Below, in pieces: positions 1-5,761 of a stretch of DNA of 7,209 nucleotides (the stretch's first letter is position 1; each line of letters opens with the position of its first letter). The translations under genes were made by a program, and so were the position numbers. Origin of the DNA: UBA10133 sp964528565 (GTDB taxonomy: Bacteria; Patescibacteriota; Microgenomatia; UBA1400; MFAQ01); the NCBI GenBank assembly GCA_964528565.1, contig CAZGSP010000053.1:1-7209 (forward strand), written 5' to 3'. The notes beneath the pieces are model-generated. The model worked only from the letters and a program-made list of their open reading frames with translations. It ran no database searches and was not told the DNA's origin.

Positions 1-163
1 GCGTTTTTGTTCAAAAAACGCGTAAGTTGCCGCCAGAGAGGGGTGGTTACCTTCCCTTGACAGGGCAGGTGGGTTTGACATGGGAGGAGGGAGTGGTGGG
101 GGGTATATTTAGGAAAAAATGAAGCTGAATTTTTTATGGGCCTAGACACTTTTTGTTTATAGG
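1..163. other. Non-coding stretch at the window edge
   Basis: I see no supportable gene here. An A/T-rich hairpin sits at the very edge (1-8 pairs with 14-21). It is followed by a G-rich tract on the plus strand with two TTGACA words 18 bases apart (57-62 and 75-80), neither with a -10 box at normal spacing. One frame is open from the edge to a TGA at 120-122, but its translation is low-complexity and shows no domain. A C-terminal tail of a gene entering from the left cannot be fully excluded. Confidence 0.5.
36..84. repeat. Possible degenerate palindromic repeat copy
   Basis: The 12-base near-palindrome CCCTTGACAGGG at 54-65 is also the core of the element inside the large membrane-protein gene at 1752-1767. 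Read on the minus strand, both copies run from this core through CCAC to GGCGG with similar but not equal spacing (the flanks here reach about position 30). The flanks are otherwise diverged, so this is either a decayed relative of the intragenic element or chance similarity of G/C-rich hairpins. Confidence 0.3.
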
Positions 164-192
164 TTGAGAAACTTGACAAGGTGTGATATATT
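164..192 (+). promoter_or_regulatory. Sigma70-type promoter with extended -10
   Basis: TTGAGA at 164-169 (5 of 6 to the -35 consensus) is followed after exactly 17 bases by TATATT at 187-192 (5 of 6 to the -10 consensus). A TG at 184-185 gives an extended -10 (TGATATATT). The predicted start of transcription is about 199. A perfect TTGACA at 173-178 lies inside the spacer but has no -10 at proper distance. This is the best rightward promoter in the first 650 bases. Confidence 0.65.
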
Positions 193-198
193 TTCTCG

Positions 199-468
199 TA
201 GATAGAGAAATTCCTTACAAATCTATGAAAAATCTGCTCAACCGATGGGTGAATAGACGTAAAAAAACTATCCGCTTATCGCGTACCATAGCCAGGAACA
301 TTAATTCCACTCAGATCTCCAAGATGGGCCGGCTCGGCCAAAGCTTGGTGATAATGAGTAAATAGTTTTTGGGAAATATGGGGAAGGATCTTTGAAAAAG
401 GATATTTTTTGTGCAGAAAAAAAGCAATATCACCGTAGCCTAACTCGAATGACATTGCTTTTCTTTTT
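199..468 (+). ncRNA. Candidate structured RNA of unknown family
   Basis: The transcript predicted from the promoter at 164-192 contains no gene with a ribosome binding site, but it folds well by eye. A 9-bp closing helix (263-271 with 362-370) encloses three stems: 274-279 with 288-292 (5 bp plus a bulged T); 295-298 with 305-308; and a long arm made of 309-313/355-359, 315-317/350-352, 319-323/344-348 and 327-331/335-339. The unit ends at a terminator-like hairpin (420-462) with a T-run at 464-468. I do not recognise it as tmRNA, RNase P RNA, 6S, SRP RNA or a known riboswitch. A 46-codon ORF (225-365) lies in the same stretch but has no Shine-Dalgarno and no acidic residue. Promoter, fold and terminator are seen; function as an RNA is inferred. 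Confidence 0.4.
420..468 (+). terminator. A/T-rich terminator-like hairpin
   Basis: AAAAGCAAT (420-428) pairs with ATTGCTTTT (454-462). An inner TCA/TGA pairing (430-432 with 450-452) shortens the 25-base loop. TTTTT follows at 464-468. The stem is A/T-rich, so termination may be partial. The A-run at 414-423 would give a U-tract on the other strand as well. Confidence 0.45.
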
Positions 469-513
469 CCGGCTATTGACTGGACAGAAGTCTTTAACCA
501 ATTACAGATTAAC

Positions 514-541
514 ACTGTCAAAAATAACTGTCAACTGTAAC
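514..541 (+). promoter_or_regulatory. Cluster of ACTGTCAA direct repeats
   Basis: ACTGTCAA occurs at 514-521 and 527-534, and a variant ACTGTAAC follows at 534-541. The inverted words TTGAC and GACAG lie upstream at 476-480 and 483-487. These lie just before the long hairpin that precedes the small-protein operon, so they could be a protein-binding site or part of an RNA fold. No convincing promoter is visible between 470 and 640. Confidence 0.25.
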
Positions 542-546
542 AAAGG

Positions 547-611
547 GCCTCAGAGTTGGGAGTGATGACCAGTCGGGCAGGCAGGTCGTCACCCCAACTG
601 TGGGGCTTTTT
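547..611 (+). terminator. Very strong hairpin terminator in operon leader
   Basis: Bases 547-560 pair with 593-606 (one G/G mismatch, one G-U pair) and 562-570 pair with 584-592 (one G-U pair). A561 is bulged, the loop is 571-583 and TTTTT follows at 607-611. The 23-bp stem is much longer than the other terminators in this window. It lies only 30 bases before the ribosome binding site of the first small gene, with no promoter in between. It therefore either ends an upstream RNA or works as an attenuator through which the operon is transcribed. Confidence 0.75.
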
Positions 612-652
612 GTAAATTTCCGGAAATAATTCACGACCGAAAGGAGAGTGTC

Positions 653-877
653 ATGGAGAGAGAGTATTGGGAGTACATGATGGTGGTTTGTTCCGTAAAG
701 GGATATGTAATTGATGATAGCGGGGTGGCAAAAAATATCATTGACACCCTTAATCAGCTTGGCAAGGAGTGTTGGGAGGATTACGCCACATCGGTCGTCA
801 AGGATGAACATGGAGCGACAAGGATCCAGCATTCCCTAAGGCGCCGGCTTGATCCCCGTGAGGTTTTTGGATTTTAA
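653..877 (+). CDS. Small DUF4177-like protein, diverged
   Basis: A 74-residue soluble protein with no signal peptide or membrane segment. It starts WEY near residue 6, has a helix-like stretch containing LNQLGKECWE (about residues 38-47), and ends with a basic SLRRRLDP (about 61-68). This follows the order of DUF4177 proteins: an N-terminal WEY strand, an LNxLGxxGWE block and a C-terminal strand ending in KRP. Here the Gly before Trp is Cys and the KRP end is replaced, so I call it a diverged member, not a certain one. The ATG is fixed by AAGGAG at 641-646, six bases upstream. It is the first gene of a three-gene operon and lies behind the hairpin at 547-611. Proteins of this family are small and of unknown function. 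Confidence 0.7.
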   Translation: MEREYWEYMMVVCSVKGYVIDDSGVAKNIIDTLNQLGKECWEDYATSVVKDEHGATRIQHSLRRRLDPREVFGF

Positions 878-886
878 GGAGGAATA

Positions 887-1051
887 ATGCAGAAGTGGGA
901 GTATTTTGTCACGTTTTCAGGAATGGTGGGTTTGTCGGAAAAAGTACTTAATGAGTATGGATCAATGGGGTGGGAACTGGTGAGTGTCTATATCGGTTCC
1001 GGAATGACGTTTTACTACTTCAAGCGTCCGGTTCAAGGATTTGATCAATGA
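887..1051 (+). CDS. DUF4177 family small protein
   Basis: A 54-residue protein that shows the DUF4177 pattern clearly: QKWEYFV at the start, LNEYGSMGWELVSV in the middle (about residues 31-44), and a final strand TFYYFKRP (about 42-49). The family is widespread in bacteria, 50-70 residues long, and of unknown function; a small alpha/beta fold is expected. AGGAGG at 877-882 overlaps the stop of the preceding gene and lies four bases before the ATG, so the two genes are probably translationally coupled. Its own stop overlaps the next start as ATGA. Assignment to the family is by motif order seen in the translation; no database search was possible. Confidence 0.85.
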   Translation: MQKWEYFVTFSGMVGLSEKVLNEYGSMGWELVSVYIGSGMTFYYFKRPVQGFDQ

Positions 1052-1284
1052 CGGATAGAACCCAACAATATGAAGTGATCTTTTTCCAGACCGATCAATA
1101 TGGATCGAAAGTGATTTCCGTAAACGGAGAAGTGCTGGTTGGCAACCACCCTGCAACCAATGAGGGAGGAGCAGCAAAGTTCATGAAAGATCTGGGACTG
1201 AAGCGATATTATTTAATATCCCAAGAGCAAGTGGGGAATGGCGAGCATCCCAGAATCAACTGGGCGTTTGAACGGTTGTTGTAA
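1048..1284 (+). CDS. Small hypothetical protein of DUF4177-like operon
   Basis: A 78-residue soluble protein I do not recognise. It begins with a strand-like YEVIFFQT, has an Asn/Gly-rich middle (NGEVLVGNHPATNEGG), then a helix AAKFMKDLG, a strand YYLISQEQ and a final strand INWAFERLL. The order strand, helix, strand, strand and the basic-hydrophobic end resemble its two upstream neighbours, so it may be a third, strongly diverged copy of the same fold. That is inference only. The ATG overlaps the previous stop (ATGA), and a weak AAGGA lies about eight bases upstream. The gene ends one base before the stop of the large membrane-protein gene on the opposite strand, and its terminator lies inside that gene. 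Confidence 0.75.
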   Translation: MTDRTQQYEVIFFQTDQYGSKVISVNGEVLVGNHPATNEGGAAKFMKDLGLKRYYLISQEQVGNGEHPRINWAFERLL

Positions 1285-4200
1285 TCAAGAAATATTGACC
1301 CCGCCAAGGCGGGGGCATTTTTTTGGACCGAAAAGCCGGCGGAAAATAAAGAGGAGTGGTAGTGATATCGGGATCGCGGCCAAGCCAATAAATTCGAGAT
1401 ACTGGGGAAGGTAGATGATGGCCAAAGAAGTAGCGGTGTTGGCCGGAAGTGTCCAGGAGTTGTGCCAGAGACCTGTATCGTTGTGGTCCAGCTGAGTCAG
1501 ATAAGGGAGCCGGAAGAATATTTTGGCGGTAAGGAGCCAGGATGGTAGCTCCAAGTCATCGGACGATACCTTGAAGGCTTTCCAGTAGGGGGACTTGACT
1601 TGGTAGAGGGACAACTGAGAGAAATTTTCAATTTTCGAATTTTCAATGGTTTGATTTTTGTTGGTGACGGAAAGGGTATAGAGAAACTCGGCGGGGTGGG
1701 TAGAAGAGAGGATTTCAAACCCCCTCTCCCCGCCGCCTGTGGTGGGGCTTCTCCCCTTGACAGGGGAGACGGAGATGGATTTTAGAAAGTTTAGAGGAAT
1801 GGGGCGGATAGTGATCGACCTGAGAAGATTGGTAGTGATGCGGTTACCGATAGACTGATTAAAAAGATGTAAGGTGTATCCGGTGGGTTCGTCCGGATTG
1901 GCTATCGGCTGGATGAGAGATTGAAAGACGTTCGTCTTGATCAGCCGTTCGTGAATATCGCAACGGTAGGTGGATTGATTTTCAAGACAAACAGTCAGGG
2001 GGAGACCCTTTTGAAAATCGGCGTTGAAAGAGAACAAATAGTTTAGAGAGTGGGGCAGGTGACGAAGATTTAAGTAGTCGCATTGAATAGCGTTTTGACT
2101 TTGGTAGAGAAAGCCGGCTTCCGAAATCAGTTTGACTGTTTTTCCCTTGTTGTATTGGTCGCAGTTGCGGTTTTCGGGGAAGAGGCCGTTGCTTTCCGGT
2201 ATTTGTCTAATATCAAAGGCGGTGTCGGTAATAGGCAAAGAGATCTGCAGTTTGTCCGTCCGGTCATCAACGGCGATCTCTTGAGCGGGGATGTCTTTGA
2301 TCCGGCCGGTGGAAGAGAAAAGCTGTTGGTGAACGGAAACCTTGATGTCTTGGTAGACAATTTCCTGAACCGCTTTGGTGTCCAAGGCTTCCAAAATCAA
2401 GTTGACTTGTTGGAATTTGCCGGTCGAGTTGGCGAAGATCTGAGCCGGTTTTGGCTCCGATCTGGGTTCCAAGGGTTGAGGAATTTCCGAAGAACCAAAG
2501 TCTTTATCGGAGATGTTGCCGTTCGCCGGCGTCAGAGTGGGCGAAGAGTAGATGAAAGAAAGAGAGATCAGCGAACCGGTGGGTACGAACGGAAGAGGGG
2601 CGGAGAGACAGCCGACGACATCGGTGCCCAAAAGTGAAACACTGTCGGCGGTAACGATCTTTTCGGTTTTCCGGTTGGGTTTTTCGATGTAGCATTGGGT
2701 TGGATCGGCCACGGAAAAACTATTTTTTAGATCAATAAGGTTGGTGGCTGTGGCAGTATAAAGATTGACCGGGAAACCGCTGTTGGTAGGAAGATAAGAG
2801 GTAGAAAGAGACATAAAATCATCGACATTCGGGATTTCCGCCGGAATTTGAATAGGCCAGAAACTGTGATCGACCTGGAGAATGAAAGCGTCGGTCGGTC
2901 GGTCGAGAGGAATGTTGACGATGGTGGCTTGTGTATCCAGATTTATTTGCTGGTCGTCCAAGAAGAGAATCGGGCTGACCGGTGTAAGCCGGATGGTGAG
3001 AAACCCCGGAAGTTTTTGGTACTCAACTTTTACGGGGATAAGTTTCTCCGAGTCCGTCAGAGAGGGGATGGTGATTTGCCGGTTTTCGGATGTCGGAAGG
3101 GGGTGGGAAATAGAGAGATAGCCGGCTTTTTCGACCCAGTCTTGATTTGGGCGGAGAGAGAGATCGGCAAAGGGATACAGGGAATTTTCAATTTTCGAAC
3201 CCTCCTGTTCGGCGGGCAAGTTTTCAATGGAGAGAAAGTTTTGGGTTGGTTTTGAGAGAGTGGTTTGGTATAAGAATATTTGGTCGTTAAAGCTCTTTGT
3301 CAAAGAAAATTTGGTGGAAGTAGTTAAGAACTTTTCTAAGTTGTCATTACCCAGATCGGTTTTGCCGTCCGGAGAGATGACGTGTTTGTCCAAGAGGATC
3401 CAGTTGATGGAATACTTATCGATGAGCTTTTCAAATTCCGGTTGATCGTTCCCGAAAATGGCGGAAGAGATGTCTTCGTAGTACCTCTCCGACGATCTGT
3501 CCCAAACATCAAAGGCGCGGTCAAGTATGGGCTGTTTGATCCCGTACCAAAGGAAGCCGGAACCCCGGTAGCCCCAGTCATAGTAGTTCCACCCCCAAAA
3601 AGTATATTGAGGAAAATTGGCAATGCGAGTGGCGGGGTCTTGGGTCGCAAGATAGGTAAAAAGTTCGGTGTACTCTGCCGGTAATTTGAGACGCATGTGG
3701 GAATCGATGAGGTTGCCGGAGAAAGCCGGGGACATAAAAAGGATCAGGGAAAGAGACACAGTGAAGAGGGTGAGCGGATAAGTAAGGCGGCTGTGCAGGA
3801 AAGTAAAAAGATCCAGGAGAAAGACGCAACCAATCGAGAAGAAGCAGGTGTAAACGAAGCTAAGGGGAGTGGAAAATTTGGTAAAAGGAGAGCGGAAAAG
3901 TTCGCCGACAAAAGGAAGGTTGGAGTTTAGAAGGAGTCCTCCACCGAGAAGAAAGAAAAGGCAGATCAACAGAATACCGAATAGGCTTTTGGTCCAGGAA
4001 AATTTTTTGGTAAATGAGTAGTAAACGCCGGTAAGGATAAGGGCAAAAAAGAGATAGCCGAGGAGCCCGATAAAGGGGATGGCCAGATGATTGCGCCAGA
4101 CGGACAGGAGAAAATCAAATTTGCCAAGCCCAAAAAGATCCAAGAAGTTGAAGTAAAAACCCTTTAAGAGAGCAATGTCCGCCAGGTTGCCGAACTGGAG

Positions 4201-5094
4201 ATTCCTGAAGTAGGTTTCGGGGGAAGTAATAAGGTTGATTTTGGATTGTTCACCTACGTGTCCGTTGGCGATGACAAAAAAGATCACCGGCAGAAGCCAA
4301 AAAAGGTTGGGAATGATGACGGAAAAGAGAGTCGAGATAATTTTTTTGAGGGGGATGACTTTGTTCTTTTGTAATAGAAAAGTTTCGGTAAAAATGGGGA
4401 TAAGTGAGAGACAAAAAACCACAAAGATGGTTTCGATGTAGAAAGAGGGGGCGGAAATAAACGATAATATAAAGATAGCTATAAGAGACTTAATATTCGG
4501 TGTTTCCAAGTAGCCGGTTATGAAATAGATCAAGAAGGGAAATGTACCGTAAAAGAATACAAATGGTTCAAATGGAGTAAAAAATGTCTGCATCGTGGCA
4601 AGATTGAGAAGATAGAACAAGCCACCTAACATTGAAGCCGATTGAGACGTCCTAGAATCCAACTTATTTTTTAGGAGCCGATGGTATAAAAAGAGATAGG
4701 TGCCGATGGGCCCAAGTATTAGGGGAATAAAGGTGGAAACATAACGGATGAGAGAAATCGGCTGACCGGGAAGGAGAGAAAAAAGATAGATAATTAAAAC
4801 GCGGGGAAGATCGGCCGCATGAGCCATGCCGCCCAGAAGTCCGAGGGACTGATACTCTTCCCATACGGAGAATATAGCCCGCCGGAGATTGATCGACGGA
4901 GCGAGTTCGGAAGATAAGTTGTCCCAGCCTATGAGGAAGGTTCCGGGCTCGTAGTTTAAAAAAGCCAGGATCGAGGCGATGAGGGTAATGGCGATGATGG
5001 GCCAAAAACGGCGGAAAAAACGCGGAAGGTGGCGGATCTCCCGAAGAGGAAAGCGGTGTTTTGCTTTGGTGATATTTTTATGAGAAGAGGCCAC
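1285..5094 (-). CDS. Giant GT-C-like membrane protein with beta-rich ectodomain
   Basis: 1269 residues. Residues 31-47 form the first membrane helix, and roughly ten more follow up to residue 458. A conserved-looking GWDN (56-59) sits in the first outside loop, where GT-C enzymes carry their catalytic acidic residue. Then come the aromatic motif NFPQYTFWGWNYYDWGYRG (493-511), a long beta-rich part with six Cys in three nearby pairs (about 800/828, 979/1005, 1036/1045), and one C-terminal helix (about 1232-1251) before a basic end. The architecture recalls AftD- or YfhO-type GT-C glycosyltransferases that use lipid-linked sugars, with carbohydrate-binding-like modules outside. Family membership is inferred. 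The start is GTG, with an in-frame stop two codons upstream and no Shine-Dalgarno. The 3' end abuts the convergent small gene. Two kinds of repeat lie in its reading frame (about residues 1107-1126, and 622 and 1149). Confidence 0.8.
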   Translation of the reverse strand: MASSHKNITKAKHRFPLREIRHLPRFFRRFWPIIAITLIASILAFLNYEPGTFLIGWDNLSSELAPSINLRRAIFSVWEEYQSLGLLGGMAHAADLPRVLIIYLFSLLPGQPISLIRYVSTFIPLILGPIGTYLFLYHRLLKNKLDSRTSQSASMLGGLFYLLNLATMQTFFTPFEPFVFFYGTFPFLIYFITGYLETPNIKSLIAIFILSFISAPSFYIETIFVVFCLSLIPIFTETFLLQKNKVIPLKKIISTLFSVIIPNLFWLLPVIFFVIANGHVGEQSKINLITSPETYFRNLQFGNLADIALLKGFYFNFLDLFGLGKFDFLLSVWRNHLAIPFIGLLGYLFFALILTGVYYSFTKKFSWTKSLFGILLICLFFLLGGGLLLNSNLPFVGELFRSPFTKFSTPLSFVYTCFFSIGCVFLLDLFTFLHSRLTYPLTLFTVSLSLILFMSPAFSGNLIDSHMRLKLPAEYTELFTYLATQDPATRIANFPQYTFWGWNYYDWGYRGSGFLWYGIKQPILDRAFDVWDRSSERYYEDISSAIFGNDQPEFEKLIDKYSINWILLDKHVISPDGKTDLGNDNLEKFLTTSTKFSLTKSFNDQIFLYQTTLSKPTQNFLSIENLPAEQEGSKIENSLYPFADLSLRPNQDWVEKAGYLSISHPLPTSENRQITIPSLTDSEKLIPVKVEYQKLPGFLTIRLTPVSPILFLDDQQINLDTQATIVNIPLDRPTDAFILQVDHSFWPIQIPAEIPNVDDFMSLSTSYLPTNSGFPVNLYTATATNLIDLKNSFSVADPTQCYIEKPNRKTEKIVTADSVSLLGTDVVGCLSAPLPFVPTGSLISLSFIYSSPTLTPANGNISDKDFGSSEIPQPLEPRSEPKPAQIFANSTGKFQQVNLILEALDTKAVQEIVYQDIKVSVHQQLFSSTGRIKDIPAQEIAVDDRTDKLQISLPITDTAFDIRQIPESNGLFPENRNCDQYNKGKTVKLISEAGFLYQSQNAIQCDYLNLRHLPHSLNYLFSFNADFQKGLPLTVCLENQSTYRCDIHERLIKTNVFQSLIQPIANPDEPTGYTLHLFNQSIGNRITTNLLRSITIRPIPLNFLKSISVSPVKGRSPTTGGGERGFEILSSTHPAEFLYTLSVTNKNQTIENSKIENFSQLSLYQVKSPYWKAFKVSSDDLELPSWLLTAKIFFRLPYLTQLDHNDTGLWHNSWTLPANTATSLAIIYLPQYLEFIGLAAIPISLPLLFIFRRLFGPKKCPRLGGVNIS
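1299..1324 (+). terminator. Terminator of the small-protein operon
   Basis: CCCCGC (1299-1304) pairs with GCGGGG (1309-1314) around a CAAG loop, followed after GCA by seven T (1318-1324). It is a clear intrinsic terminator for the operon ending at 1284. It lies within the last codons of the convergent large gene and encodes part of its PRLGG tail on the other strand. Confidence 0.85.
1622..1649 (-). repeat. In-frame IEN repeat, copy B
   Basis: This stretch reads as TIENSKIENF in the large membrane protein (about residue 1149). It shares the 17-mer AATTTTCAATTTTCGAA (plus strand) and the 10-mer TTTTCAATGG with copy A at 3183-3230, in the same codon phase. Here the two words are contiguous. 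It could be a dispersed A/T-rich repeat or a short duplicated peptide. Confidence 0.5.
1716..1775 (-). repeat. Palindromic repeat inserted in coding frame
   Basis: An 8-bp perfect inverted repeat (1750-1757 with 1762-1769, loop TGAC) sits beside a second G/C-rich stretch with CCCC/GGGG arms (about 1729-1748). In the host gene it encodes a low-complexity Gly/Pro/Arg stretch (VSPVKGRSPTTGGGERGFE) unlike the beta-rich sequence around it. It looks like a short mobile palindromic element tolerated in frame, comparable in kind to the Rickettsia palindromic elements. The exact borders are not visible from one copy. Confidence 0.55.
3183..3230 (-). repeat. In-frame IEN repeat, copy A
   Basis: This is the partner of the stretch at 1622-1649. 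The same 17-mer (3183-3199) and 10-mer (3221-3230) are present but separated by 21 extra bases (3200-3220) that add exactly seven codons, giving IENLPAEQEGSKIEN around residue 622. The shared phase and clean multiple-of-three gap show that both forms keep the reading frame. Confidence 0.5.
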
Positions 5095-5129
5095 AAATTA
5101 GTTTAGCATTAGGGCGGAGGCTTAAACAC

Positions 5130-5153
5130 AAAAAAGCCCCGCACGACGGGGCT
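5130..5153 (-). terminator. Terminator of the basic-tailed membrane gene
   Basis: On the minus strand AGCCCCG (5153-5147) pairs with CGGGGCT (5141-5135) around a 5-base loop and runs into a T-tract (5135-5130). It lies 15 bases after the stop of the 164-residue gene and 35 bases before the GTG of the large gene. The large gene therefore depends on read-through or its own weak promoter. Confidence 0.85.
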
Positions 5154-5168
5154 AGGGGTAACGGATAG

Positions 5169-5663
5169 CTATTTCTTGGGTTTGAGAAGCCGGGCGTCAC
5201 GCTTCTTCTGCGTGTTCGTCCGGAGAGCCGGATCCTTGACCACTTTGATAGGCTTTGGTTTGGACGGTGTCCGGACTTTGGTGCCGAGGCGTTTATTGTT
5301 TTTTGTCTGCCTTTCGGCATACATGTCCAGGAATATCGGAAGATTCCCGATTGCGAGCACAAACCCGATCAAATACCGGGGGATCAACGGGAGAACGACC
5401 AAGGTGCCAAAAAGAACGATGGTCGAGATGAGGACCAGCCACCCGTTGGTCTTGAGGCTGGCGTCTTTGATCTTGGGTGCGTTCATCACTGTGACTAACG
5501 CCAAAAACATGGGGAACCAGGGAATAATGTCGAATATGATCCAGCCGGTCCCGACCAAGAAGACGGAAACGATTGCGACGATTAGGCGAAGCCGGGAGTC
5601 CGGCAATGCCTTGAAACTTTCAAGAAAGTTTGGCCGGGTAGCCAAACGGGCAGTATTTTCCAA
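5169..5663 (-). CDS. Small membrane protein with very basic tail
   Basis: 164 residues, family not recognised. Four hydrophobic segments are visible, at about 25-46, 47-61, 74-93 and 95-113, in two close pairs. A hydrophilic tail (117-164) follows with 18 Lys/Arg in 48 residues and only three acidic residues. The tail is predicted to be cytoplasmic by the positive-inside rule and could touch nucleic acid, the ribosome or acidic lipid. That is speculation. The start is TTG, chosen because GGAGG at 5674-5670 lies six bases upstream and no other start fits it. A good promoter lies just before (5714-5742) and a terminator just after, so the gene can be its own transcription unit between the glycosyltransferase and the giant GT-C-like gene. 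Confidence 0.75.
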   Translation of the reverse strand: MENTARLATRPNFLESFKALPDSRLRLIVAIVSVFLVGTGWIIFDIIPWFPMFLALVTVMNAPKIKDASLKTNGWLVLISTIVLFGTLVVLPLIPRYLIGFVLAIGNLPIFLDMYAERQTKNNKRLGTKVRTPSKPKPIKVVKDPALRTNTQKKRDARLLKPKK

Positions 5664-5669
5664 GATAAA

Positions 5670-5674
5670 CCTCC
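5670..5674 (-). promoter_or_regulatory. Ribosome binding site fixing a TTG start
   Basis: GGAGG on the minus strand lies six bases before TTG at 5663-5661. This decides the unusual start codon of the 164-residue membrane protein. Confidence 0.75.
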
Positions 5675-5713
5675 ATTTAAGGTACGAAATAGGATACGAA
5701 AGTTGATGGGGGA

Positions 5714-5742
5714 ATTGTAGCAGATTATAGGACAGGAGTCAA
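5714..5742 (-). promoter_or_regulatory. Sigma70-type promoter for the 164-aa gene
   Basis: TTGACT (5742-5737) and TACAAT (5719-5714) are separated by exactly 17 bases. Transcription should start near 5707, leaving a 5' leader of about 44 bases that contains the GGAGG. A perfect TATAAT at 5729-5724 overlaps the spacer but has no -35 at proper distance. Confidence 0.7.
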
Positions 5743-5761
5743 ACACACAAACGGTGGAGAT

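Noticed and set aside
3..122. Open frame entering from the left edge, about 39 codons
   Set aside because: The translation is low-complexity and coincides with the G-rich repeat-like tract. There is no terminator after it and no domain is visible.
173..204. Perfect TTGACA at 173-178 as the main -35 box
   Set aside because: No acceptable -10 lies 16-18 bases downstream. The offset pair TTGAGA/TATATT at 164-192 has exact 17-base spacing and an extended -10.
183..365. Rightward ORF of 60 codons (46 from the inner ATG at 225)
   Set aside because: The GTG at 183 lies upstream of the predicted transcription start. The ATG at 225 has no Shine-Dalgarno, the peptide has no acidic residue and no recognisable pattern, and the stretch forms strong RNA stems. 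Kept only as an alternative to the RNA candidate.
1..652. tRNA, tmRNA or CRISPR repeats in the intergenic region
   Set aside because: No T-loop consensus with a CCA-ready acceptor stem, no tag-peptide frame with tRNA-like ends, and no regularly spaced repeats were found.
276..832. Leftward ORFs of 81 and 104 codons
   Set aside because: One covers the candidate RNA and its terminator; the other runs antisense through the long hairpin and the first small gene. Neither has a ribosome binding site or family pattern.
2083..2637. Rightward ORF of 184 codons inside the large gene
   Set aside because: It is antisense to a continuous 1269-codon frame with clear membrane and beta-domain features. Its translation is biased to Gly/Arg/Val as expected for a shadow frame.
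5176..5706. Rightward ORF of 176 codons
   Set aside because: It mirrors the 164-aa membrane gene, which has GGAGG, a promoter and a terminator on the other strand.
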